From CAUZFZ01 sp963579025 (GTDB taxonomy: Bacteria; Planctomycetota; Planctomycetia; Planctomycetales; Planctomycetaceae), in NCBI GenBank assembly GCA_963579025.1, contig CAUZFZ010000088.1, positions 1 to 42,663 of the forward strand: 42,663 bases of DNA, in the 5' to 3' direction. Positions 8,095-16,630 of the stretch are shown in pieces (position 1 is the stretch's first letter; every line of letters begins with the position of its first letter). Position numbers and translations under genes: made by a program. The notes beneath the pieces were generated by a model. The model ran no database searches, was not told the DNA's origin, and saw nothing but the letters and a program-made list of their open reading frames with translations.

Positions 8095-10512
8095 ATGACG
8101 CGTCAAATGCATCCTGTGATCTGGCTGATTTCCGTTTTCGTTGTCTGGGTGGCAGGTGTTGAACACAAGTGTCTCGCAGCCACAGCAGGAGTTTCCGGTG
8201 CCGATGATCTGGTGATCGCCGCGGCCGGGCAGACGCGTGCTCGCATCGTTGTTTCCGCGACCGCCGGAGAAAATGAGAAGCTCGCGGCGGACGACCTGGC
8301 GAAGTACATCGGCTTGATGTGCGGCGCGACGCCCGCCATTGCGAACACGACGGAGACAATCGCGGCAGCGCTGTCCGGCAACACTCCCGTGCTCGTCGTC
8401 GGTGACGCGGCTTTGAAAGCTCAATCGAAGCTGCGGGGTCTCGTCAGTGCCACTCTGAAAAAGAACCCGGTCCTGCGAGTCGATGGCATTGTGCTACGTC
8501 GGGAAGGCAACCGGGTGTACCTGGCCGGTAATAACGACCTGAGCCATTACTTTGCCGTCGCCGAACTGCTGCGTCTATGGGGTTGCCGGTGGTTCCTGCC
8601 CACCGAATTCGGCGAATGCATTCCTGATGAACGGGACCTGAAAGTCGGCAAGCTGGAACACAGCTATGGATCGCCGTTTGAAATTCGCAGCTACTGGATT
8701 TCGTGGGTTGGAGACAATTCGGGCGCCGCTGAGTTCCAAAGACGCAACATGATGACGGGTCGCTCGGCGATGCCGCCGACGGGTCACGCCCTCGGCAAAT
8801 TCACGAAAGGAATCGGCAAGGGGACGTTCAATTTCCCCATCACCGACCCCAAAACGGCTCAGCACGTCGCCGAAAAGGTCGAAACTGATTACGCCGCAGG
8901 AAAGGCCTTTTCTCTGGGCATGGAAGACGGTTCGTACGACTCGGCTTATCCCGGCGATGAGAAACTGATGAAGCTGCAGTGGGACAAGTACTTCCTCCGC
9001 TGGTCAGTGACCGACCCGATGCTGGAGTTGTACAACAATGTCGCGACCATTCTTCAGAAGAAACACCCCGCGAGTGGCGGCAAGATCGGCTTTTTGGCCT
9101 ATGCCAACATGACCATTCCGCCCGCGCGGGACATGACGGCCGAACGATCACTGTTTTGTGAACTGGCTCCCATCGACATCGATCCGATTCACGGCATGGA
9201 CGATCCGCAATCGCCGCCGCGACAGGAATACCGCGACATGCTCCACAAATGGGCAAAGGTCATGCAGGGGCGACTGGCAATTTACGATTACGACCAGGGC
9301 ATGCTGGTCTGGCGAGACCTGCCGAATCCGTCGCACCAGTCCTTTCGCCAGGACGTCAAACACTATCGAGACGCCGGTATTCTGGGCGTGAACACGGAAA
9401 GCCGAAACGCAATTGCCACGACGTTCCTGAACCTGCACATTCGCGGCCGGTTGATGTGGAACCCCGACGAAGACGTCGATGCACTGCTCGCCGATTTTTA
9501 TCCACGGTTCTATGGCCCGGCGGCCGGACCCATGCAGAAGTACTGGATGGCGATTTTTGACGCCTGGCAGAACACGATCTGCACCGAGCACGAGTACTTC
9601 GTCGCACAGTCCATCTACACGCCGGAAGTTCTCGCGGTGATGAAGACCAGCCTGACCCAGGCAGAGAAGATCATCAACGCCCTGAGCGCACAAGACAAAC
9701 AGTCTCGTAATGGGAAGCTATACGCCCGGCGGATGACCTTCACGCGTTACAGCCACGACATCACCGCGGGTTACCTGGCGATGGTTCAGGCGGCTGGCAG
9801 TGAGTGCGATTATGCAGCCGCCGTCAAACTGGGTGAACGGGCATTGGCTGTGCGTGAAACACTGACCGACATGAACGGCACGTTTACCACTTACCGCAAT
9901 TACAAAGTGGAACAGAATGGATACGCCTGGTGGCCAGGCGAAGTGAAGCAGTATCGAGAGTTGATCCCCTTTGTGGACGGCACGAAGGGCAAGCTGATCA
10001 CACGCCTGCCCCTTGAGTGGGCATTCCGACGTGACGTCGAGAATCAGGGGGTGGGAAAAGGCTACGCCGCTGGACAGGTCGATCTGAAGTACTGGAACGG
10101 GAATCAAGAGACGCTGACGCTCGACAGTCGTAAAGACTACCCGGACGAATGGGAGATGCTTCGCACTGACCTTTACGCTCAGGCCCAGGGCATCCGCCAC
10201 CCGGATCGACAGAGTTACCTTGGCCAACTCTGGTATCGCACGGATGTGGAATTAACCGCTGCTCAGGTCAAGGACGCACCGCATATTCGCTTTCCTGGTC
10301 TGTTCAACGAATGCTGGCTGTACGTCAATGGCCAGGAAGTCGCGTATCGGAAACAGGGAAAGCTATGGTGGCTGAACGACTACCGATTTGAATGGGACGA
10401 AGATTTGACAGGCAAGTTGAAATCCGGAAAGAACACGATCGCTCTGCGCTGCAACTGTGAACATCACTTCGGCGGCATGTTCCGCCGACCGTTCCTATAT
10501 GCGGCCAGATAG
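8095..10512 (+). CDS. DUF4838 domain-containing secreted protein
   Basis: An 805-residue exported protein. A signal peptide (MTRQMHPVIWLISVFVVWVA) is followed by a domain like the N-terminal alpha/beta domain of GH67/GH20-type glycosidases (ARIVVSATAGENEKLAADDL; AKYIGLMCG). DUF4838 follows from ~150 (HYFAVAELLRLWGCRWFLPT at ~151; RSYWISWVGDN at ~197) and includes a barrel-like stretch with LFCELAPIDIDP and WNPDEDVDALL. The last ~100 residues look like a galactose-binding jelly roll (GLFNECWLYVNGQEV). DUF4838 proteins are thought to be carbohydrate-active, but no substrate is known for this one. The start at 8095 has agaagg upstream; the frame is open from 8008 but lacks a signal peptide there. 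It lies 144 bases after the DUF1592 gene and 56 before the next. Confidence 0.85.
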   Translation: MTRQMHPVIWLISVFVVWVAGVEHKCLAATAGVSGADDLVIAAAGQTRARIVVSATAGENEKLAADDLAKYIGLMCGATPAIANTTETIAAALSGNTPVLVVGDAALKAQSKLRGLVSATLKKNPVLRVDGIVLRREGNRVYLAGNNDLSHYFAVAELLRLWGCRWFLPTEFGECIPDERDLKVGKLEHSYGSPFEIRSYWISWVGDNSGAAEFQRRNMMTGRSAMPPTGHALGKFTKGIGKGTFNFPITDPKTAQHVAEKVETDYAAGKAFSLGMEDGSYDSAYPGDEKLMKLQWDKYFLRWSVTDPMLELYNNVATILQKKHPASGGKIGFLAYANMTIPPARDMTAERSLFCELAPIDIDPIHGMDDPQSPPRQEYRDMLHKWAKVMQGRLAIYDYDQGMLVWRDLPNPSHQSFRQDVKHYRDAGILGVNTESRNAIATTFLNLHIRGRLMWNPDEDVDALLADFYPRFYGPAAGPMQKYWMAIFDAWQNTICTEHEYFVAQSIYTPEVLAVMKTSLTQAEKIINALSAQDKQSRNGKLYARRMTFTRYSHDITAGYLAMVQAAGSECDYAAAVKLGERALAVRETLTDMNGTFTTYRNYKVEQNGYAWWPGEVKQYRELIPFVDGTKGKLITRLPLEWAFRRDVENQGVGKGYAAGQVDLKYWNGNQETLTLDSRKDYPDEWEMLRTDLYAQAQGIRHPDRQSYLGQLWYRTDVELTAAQVKDAPHIRFPGLFNECWLYVNGQEVAYRKQGKLWWLNDYRFEWDEDLTGKLKSGKNTIALRCNCEHHFGGMFRRPFLYAAR

Positions 10513-10568
10513 CTGCCATCGAAAACACGTTCATAGCTTTTCGTCGGACATTCGTTGAGGGATTCTCC

Positions 10569-13500
10569 ATGCGTTTGATCCTGATCGCCGCGCTGTTGGC
10601 CTCGGTATTCACTCTCCACATCGCCCATGCCGAACGCTGGACGGGGGATGCCTCGCCACTGGATGGACATCGGCTGATTGTGTTGCGGACGCATCAGTTC
10701 AAAACGGAATCGGACTCTGCCACAGAGGCGACACAGGTCAAGCACAAGGCAACGATTTTCGGATCGGCGACTACGCTGAAGGTTCCGTTACAGGCGCGCA
10801 TCCGAATCAGGTCCGAAGGAAAGTATGCCCTTTGGCTGCGCGTCGGGCAGATTCGCAGATATCGGACACCCATACAGGCCACGATTCGTTCTCAAGATGA
10901 GATTCTAGCCCAGGCTACAATTCACGGAGCAAGCGAAACCGAGTCACACAGCGGCCGGGCCGGGTACGTGGCCTACCGTGAAGTCATCGAGAAGTTCACC
11001 TCAAAGCTCGTAGCAAATGATCCGACAGAGACTCTGGTAGGCGACCTGATCAATGAGCTTTCCAGTTCGAAGGAACAGGCACGGCGCAAATGGGCTAACC
11101 TGGACCGACTGGAAGACGTCGATCAGACATTGCCGTTCTTCTGGTGGAAACTTCCACCCGTTGAATTGAAGCCGGGTGAGTATACGCTGGCATTAGCCGC
11201 ACAGGGTCGCGCACCCAAAGCACCACCGCTGATTGACACGGCATTCCTGACAACAAACGTCGATGTGCCGTATCCATTCTTTGGTGACATTGACGCCCGT
11301 CCTGCCAGCTATATCCGGTTTCAGATCGATGCGCTACCACCTGGCAAGACCAAACTTGCTATCCGGATGGGAGCCCAACTGCATCACGCACCCTGGAATA
11401 CCGGTGCCAGCCTGGCCCCCAATGGCGTCAACAACGGAAAACCGGCAACGCATTCAAACACCGGGTTCACACGCTGGTATCGCTTGCAGGATATCGAGAA
11501 CTTCTCGGGCTTCGGTGGAGCGACACTCTCAATCGCGTTGAACGTTGATTCGGAAGCGAAAGGAGCGACCGAGTTCGCCGTGTTTCCCCACGAGGATTAT
11601 GTTCTCCGACGGTTCGGCTGGAATGAGGTCGACGGCAAGCGACTCTCGATGCGGACGGATTTCGAATCTTTCCCACAGGACTTAAGAACACTGCGAGGTT
11701 ACGCGCGTCAGCATTACCAGATGGCACAGTGGGCAACACACGGTCAGTTGTTTCCTCTCACTCGCGGGCCACTGTATTTCGCCAATGGAGGGGGCGGCGA
11801 CAGCGGCGCCGGTAACGACTATCTGGTAAAGACATTGCGACTGCTCGGATTCAACAGTTGCGCCGCGCCGGACAATATTGCCAACAGCCGGCGGTATGGC
11901 TGGGAGAAAGTTGGAGGGCAATACTGGCCGCCGGTCTGGATGCCTTACAACGAAGAAGACGCCGCGGGCCGCTATCGCAGCCACTACGCGAGGGAACTGG
12001 CTCGCCGCCAACAGCAGTATGAGGGCATGGGCACGTTTCAGATCGCGGACGAGCCGGGCGAGATTAACACCACGGAGTTGTCGGCACCCATGTGGGTGTG
12101 GCAGCCTGCTGTGGATAAGAGAGCGGCTCACTGGCACGATCCCACCGGTGCAAGTGAGCTTGTGACGAAGAAGACCGACTTCAGCGATTGTGTACTGGAA
12201 GGCGTTCTGCATTGCGGAACGGCATTCGAACTGCGTGTCGGTGAACTGACCGGCGATAAACCCAAATTCGGTTACTGGCGAGTTGGGAAGCCGCGCAACG
12301 ACGCGACCTGGAACCTGACTGCTGGCGTGTCGAACAGCTCAAGCGGTAACCTGACTCGACCAGGCGCCGTTCCCAGTTGGAATGGTGTTCCGTTCAAGAT
12401 TATCTATCGACCCGGGTCAGGGGACCCCAGATCCCGTGTTTCCACTGGCACTGCGGCGTTGTATTGCAACGATCGACTGATGACGCAATTGAATGGCCTG
12501 CCGTCCAAAGGTGGGTTTGCTATTCGCGGCGGAAGCGCAAAGTCCATCAGCCACCTTCGATTGCGACCCGTTCAGAAAAAGGAACAGGCGCTCGCGTTTG
12601 TTGCAAACCTGGACGAGAAGAAGCCGAACTCTGCTGTCGACGATCTTCTGGACGAAATTGCCAGCGACGGTCAGAGCAAGTCAAAGTTTCCGCCCAAACC
12701 GCTTAAGAACTTCGTCGATCAGGACTGGGCCTGGAGCGGTGGTTTGCCTGAGGCTCACGTTGGCTTCCGAAAATGGCTGCGCGAACGAGGCCTGACTCCG
12801 CCGGATGTTGGTGCGGATTCATGGGAAGACGTGCGTGTGATGACGATTCGGTCTCTGGCTACCAGTCCGGAACGTCGTCGGCAGTTCTACTGGAGTCGCC
12901 GTTACGCGAATTATCTGACGCCGCGCATGTTTGCGATGGCCGCTGAGGGTATTCGCGACGCCGCGCCAAATAAGCAGATGAAGGGATATGTTGCGCTGAG
13001 TGGCCATGCACTGTATCTGGGAAGCACGGCCATGCCGCTGGATATGTTCGAGCTGGCCAAATATCCGGCGATGACGCCCGGCGTCAGCGATTGGATGTCA
13101 TCGGGCGGCTGGCGATGGGACAGCCATCAGGCGGTGGCCTATTCGGTCGCTCCTTACAACGCCGGCGCACGGCAATATGGCAAACAACCACTGACGTTTC
13201 CCATGATGCACTGCGTTTACCCGAGCGTCTTTCGCGCATACACGCAGTTGGCCAACCAGTGCAAACTGATCAGCTATTGGACATACGGCCCGTCGTACGC
13301 GATGACCGAAGGCTACTGGTCGGACAGTCACGGGAGCCATCGCGCCGTTCACACGATGAATAACCGGTCGGCGCAGGTGGACGATCTTCTAGGAACGGCT
13401 GTGATGCGTCCCAGTCGAGTCGCCATGCTTTATTCGCATTCGACACATCTGTGGAGCTCCGCCGACAGCTACCACGACAAACGCGCCACATTCCTCGGCC

Positions 13501-15260
13501 TGTCGCACGAGTACTATCAACCGGAACTCGTCACCGAAGAACAGATCAGCAATGGCTGCCTGCAACACTACGACGCGCTGTACGTGCTTGAGCCGCATGT
13601 CGCTCAAGGCGTTCAGAACGAGATTTCCCGATGGACACGCGGCGGGGGCCTGTTGTGGACGTCTTCAAATGCCCTGACCCACAACGAGTACGACGAGCCG
13701 AGTGACTGGCTGGCTCGCGAAGCTGCAGTTGAACGAACGGGGAATTCGGAGAAGCGTTCGGCGAAGATGCAATCGGCGAACCGGCAACCGGCCTTCCAGA
13801 CGCACAATGTGTTTTTCGGTCGTCGCTACAAATCGGTCACAACAGACGACGCCATCGTCCGTGCCGTGTATGACGATGGATCACCAGCGTGGATCGAAAA
13901 GCCACTGGGCCAGGGACGTGTCATTTACGTTGGCCATCGTGCGGGAGTGACGTACTCGGCACAGAACATCGCGCTCGGTGGACGAGCCGTCCTGTGGGCG
14001 GACACGGGCCGCGAGACTCTCACGCGTCCACTCCATGAAGCGACTGTCTCTCGCGAGCTGGTCCTGTCGAAGCCGACGGTGATGGCGACGGCGCAGTCGA
14101 CGGAGGATGGCACAGTGATCGTCCTCTACAACATGCGTCCCGAATCGATCATGCCTCTGACAGTCACGTTGAACGAACCGACGCCTCCCGCAGTTGTGCA
14201 GAGTTTTGCGAACGACCGTCTGACCGACATTCCGTTCGAATTCGCGGACGGGAAGGTGACGGTTACGCTGGACCGATTGCACCAGCACGAAGGACAAATG
14301 ATCGTCGTTCGCAGAAAACCCGCTCCGGCCGATCCGCGTCTGGCAGAGATGAAGACGCGTGCAACCGGATTGTTGGAATCAGACGATCCACTGGACCTGA
14401 GTGCCGGAGCGTGGCTTGCTGGCTACCACGCAGAGTGGGAACTCGGTGAGGCCATTACTCCGCTGCTTGAACATGCACGCTGGGAAGTTCGCCGATCTGC
14501 TGCCGAAGCCCTTGGCCGGCTCAATCACAAGCCGGCAGCCAGCGGACTGTTACAGTTAGTCGAGCAGGACATGGACAACCATGTTCGGGCGGACGCTCTG
14601 CACGCACTTGCCCTGGTTGACATTGCCGTATTCGTTCGTGTCGCTCCGCAGCATGCGCAACACGAGAATATGATTGTGCGTCTGGAAACGATGCGTGCCG
14701 TCAAGTCGTTGCTGAACCGTTTCAGAGACAGTGAAACTGATGAGCCCGCAGTACCGCATAAGGCGGCACTGCTGGCGACTGCAAAACTATGTCTATCAGA
14801 TACTTCGCAGCCAGTTCGACATCTCGCAATCGAACTATCCAGTCGCCTTCAGCCTGAAACCATGCTGCAGACGATACTGGCAGTGTCTACCAGTCCTGAT
14901 GACCTCACTCAGTGGATAGCCGCACTGGCGGCCAACGACGCAGCATTCTCTCAGTACCTGGAACAGGGAATGCCAGGCGATGACGACCTGTTCTATTCGA
15001 TTGCCCAGCGTCGCCAGGACCCCGCGTTGGCAGAGGAACTCGAACGCCGCCTGACGGCCGGCGACCAGGCACCTGGATTAATCAGCGCCGTGGAAGCGCA
15101 GCGCAACGAAAGACTGATAAGACGTGTCTTTCAGCAACGCGATCAGCTGAATAAGAGCTGGCAGGCTCGGCTCGCGTATCAGCTGGAAACTTCACTGGGG
15201 CATAGTCTGGGTCGCGATCTCAACGCCTGGGAGGAACGGCTGGCTGCTCCGTCAAACTGA
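10569..15260 (+). CDS. Giant secreted glycosidase-like protein with inserted jelly-roll and C-terminal HEAT repeats
   Basis: A 1563-residue protein with a clear signal peptide (MRLILIAALLASVFTLHIAH, cut after AHA). Residues ~20-370 are beta-rich. From ~384 a barrel-like glycosidase region begins, with TFQIADEPGE at ~490 in the position where an acid/base Glu might sit. At ~537-665 an inserted beta-sandwich resembles DUF1080/LamG domains (GTAFELRVGEL, WNGVPFKIIYRPG), after which the barrel-like part resumes (GFRKWLRERGLTPP ~732, KLISYWTYGP ~900). Residues ~950-1110 resemble the amidotransferase-like trimerisation domain of GH42 beta-galactosidases (HYDALYVLEPHVA, WTRGGGLLWTSS). Residues ~1277-1563 contain HEAT-like helical repeats (HARWEVRRSAAEALGRL). 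The overall fold assignment is inferred from these stretches and the enzymatic activity is unproven. A gaggg sequence precedes the ATG. Confidence 0.72.
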   Translation: MRLILIAALLASVFTLHIAHAERWTGDASPLDGHRLIVLRTHQFKTESDSATEATQVKHKATIFGSATTLKVPLQARIRIRSEGKYALWLRVGQIRRYRTPIQATIRSQDEILAQATIHGASETESHSGRAGYVAYREVIEKFTSKLVANDPTETLVGDLINELSSSKEQARRKWANLDRLEDVDQTLPFFWWKLPPVELKPGEYTLALAAQGRAPKAPPLIDTAFLTTNVDVPYPFFGDIDARPASYIRFQIDALPPGKTKLAIRMGAQLHHAPWNTGASLAPNGVNNGKPATHSNTGFTRWYRLQDIENFSGFGGATLSIALNVDSEAKGATEFAVFPHEDYVLRRFGWNEVDGKRLSMRTDFESFPQDLRTLRGYARQHYQMAQWATHGQLFPLTRGPLYFANGGGGDSGAGNDYLVKTLRLLGFNSCAAPDNIANSRRYGWEKVGGQYWPPVWMPYNEEDAAGRYRSHYARELARRQQQYEGMGTFQIADEPGEINTTELSAPMWVWQPAVDKRAAHWHDPTGASELVTKKTDFSDCVLEGVLHCGTAFELRVGELTGDKPKFGYWRVGKPRNDATWNLTAGVSNSSSGNLTRPGAVPSWNGVPFKIIYRPGSGDPRSRVSTGTAALYCNDRLMTQLNGLPSKGGFAIRGGSAKSISHLRLRPVQKKEQALAFVANLDEKKPNSAVDDLLDEIASDGQSKSKFPPKPLKNFVDQDWAWSGGLPEAHVGFRKWLRERGLTPPDVGADSWEDVRVMTIRSLATSPERRRQFYWSRRYANYLTPRMFAMAAEGIRDAAPNKQMKGYVALSGHALYLGSTAMPLDMFELAKYPAMTPGVSDWMSSGGWRWDSHQAVAYSVAPYNAGARQYGKQPLTFPMMHCVYPSVFRAYTQLANQCKLISYWTYGPSYAMTEGYWSDSHGSHRAVHTMNNRSAQVDDLLGTAVMRPSRVAMLYSHSTHLWSSADSYHDKRATFLGLSHEYYQPELVTEEQISNGCLQHYDALYVLEPHVAQGVQNEISRWTRGGGLLWTSSNALTHNEYDEPSDWLAREAAVERTGNSEKRSAKMQSANRQPAFQTHNVFFGRRYKSVTTDDAIVRAVYDDGSPAWIEKPLGQGRVIYVGHRAGVTYSAQNIALGGRAVLWADTGRETLTRPLHEATVSRELVLSKPTVMATAQSTEDGTVIVLYNMRPESIMPLTVTLNEPTPPAVVQSFANDRLTDIPFEFADGKVTVTLDRLHQHEGQMIVVRRKPAPADPRLAEMKTRATGLLESDDPLDLSAGAWLAGYHAEWELGEAITPLLEHARWEVRRSAAEALGRLNHKPAASGLLQLVEQDMDNHVRADALHALALVDIAVFVRVAPQHAQHENMIVRLETMRAVKSLLNRFRDSETDEPAVPHKAALLATAKLCLSDTSQPVRHLAIELSSRLQPETMLQTILAVSTSPDDLTQWIAALAANDAAFSQYLEQGMPGDDDLFYSIAQRRQDPALAEELERRLTAGDQAPGLISAVEAQRNERLIRRVFQQRDQLNKSWQARLAYQLETSLGHSLGRDLNAWEERLAAPSN

Positions 15261-15296
15261 ACTGGGACTCGTTCGAGAACTCAAGGGATCAACGAC

Positions 15297-16616
15297 ATGA
15301 CACGGCGCCGGATGTTTCTCGCAGCCTCGCTCGTTGCGCTGATTAGCGCGGATTCAGCACGAGGCGAGCGACCTGAATCAATCGAGACAGTCGAGTTCGA
15401 ACGACTGCATCAAGTGCTCAAACCGCAACCGGGCGAGTCTCGATGGATGGAGATCGACTGGTATCCGAGTGTTTGGGAAGCGCGACGCAGGGCGGCGGCC
15501 GAAGGCAAGCCGATGCTGTTATGGGCGGGCAGCGGTGGTGCTCCTGCCGCCGGATGCTGAACGGCCGGTCGAGGAGTGGGCCGTGCGCCTGCCATGTGGA
15601 ACGATGAGACGATCAAACTTGTCAAGGAGAACTTCATTGCCGTCGCCGTGCCAACGTTGGTCTGTCGTGCGAAATGCCCTGAAGGCGAATTCCTGCGTAG
15701 CGCGGGTATTGAGAAACGCTGGGTCACGTCCAGTGGCTACATGAATTGCGTGTCTGCCAGCGGCAGGATGCTCGGTGGGCGAGCGTCACAGAAGGTGCTG
15801 GAGGAATTCGCGAAGCTGCCCGAGTCCGAGCGGACGCCAGGTGCCGTTCAGGTCTCTAAGATTCCGCCTGCTGAAGAGGCCGTGCCGTCGCCTCCCGAAG
15901 GTGGACTGGTCCTGAAAGTCCACGCGAGATTCCTGACGCAAGACGATGACGAATTGCGGTACGCCAGAACCACTGACTTCCCTCTCATGCGCGACAAGAT
16001 CAACGTGATGAATTTGTGGCAGTTGTTCCTGCAGCCGAACACTGAGTACATGTGGATGACTCAGGGTGAGTGGCGGTCATTGGTACCAGCAGATCCTGCT
16101 GCAGGGCAATGCCTGACTGTTGACCGCACTATCGCCGAACGCATGGCGCGTTTTCACTTGACCCCACAACGCGCCATGACCAGTGAAGGCGGCATCGTCA
16201 GCAAGCGTTCGGTTAAGTCAGCCGGATTGACGCTGGTCGTAGACGACGTCTCGCCGCAGCGTATCCAGATGCAGTTGCGGGGCTCCGTCCACTGGGGCAG
16301 CGACTATGACGAGTCGAAGGCCACAACACCGAATGGTCCACTGGGGCAAGGCTTCGAGGCGCCGATACACGGACGCCTGGAGTACGACCGGGTCAAAGGG
16401 GCGTTCACTCGATTTGACATGGTGGCATCGGGACATGTCTGGGGCCGCTGGGGAGACGCCAACGGCAAGAGCATGTACGTGGAACGTCCGGGCCGCGCAC
16501 CATTCGGATTCGCCTTCGAACTCGCAACGGGTGATTCGCCGTCTAATCGAATTCCGCCGGGCGGTAACGGAAACTACGTCTCAGAAAGAACCGGTTACTT
16601 TTCGACTGCCAGGTAA
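15297..16616 (+). CDS. Secreted thioredoxin-like protein with in-frame UGA after Cys87 (candidate selenoprotein)
   Basis: Read through one TGA at 15558-15560, the frame gives 439 residues. The first part (87 codons) has a Tat- or Sec-type signal (MTRRRMFLAASLVALISA), then a thioredoxin-like beginning: WEARRRAAAEGKPMLLW, followed by SGGAPAAGC. The TGA comes directly after that Cys, where the CxxC active site of thioredoxins normally lies. The same frame continues with TAGRGVGRAPAMWND, then IKLVKENFIAVAVPT, as expected for the next helix and strand, and stays open for 346 codons to TAA. Both halves share one frame, so no frameshift is involved. A downstream beta-rich domain (~120-439) has no recognised function. 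Either selenocysteine is inserted (Cys-Sec pair) or the gene carries a nonsense mutation. It is 36 bases after the HEAT protein and 14 before the FG-GAP gene. Confidence 0.6.
15561..15592 (+). promoter_or_regulatory. Possible bacterial SECIS-like hairpin(s) after the UGA
   Basis: Two mutually exclusive hairpins follow the TGA. Hairpin A pairs acggcc (15561-15566) perfectly with ggccgt (15579-15584), with a 12-base loop beginning GG. Hairpin B pairs 15576-15581 with 15587-15592 (six pairs, two of them G-U), with loop CGUGC starting 21 bases after the UGA. Known bacterial SECIS elements have a short stem-loop with a G near the start of the loop about 16-37 bases downstream, which B satisfies and A does not. 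A chance hairpin cannot be excluded. Confidence 0.35.
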
Positions 16617-16630
16617 TTATGGAGAAGGCA

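Noticed and set aside
15297..16616. A frameshift in the thioredoxin-like gene
   Set aside because: The two halves are in the same reading frame (both starts are multiples of three), so only the TGA separates them. No insertion or deletion is needed.
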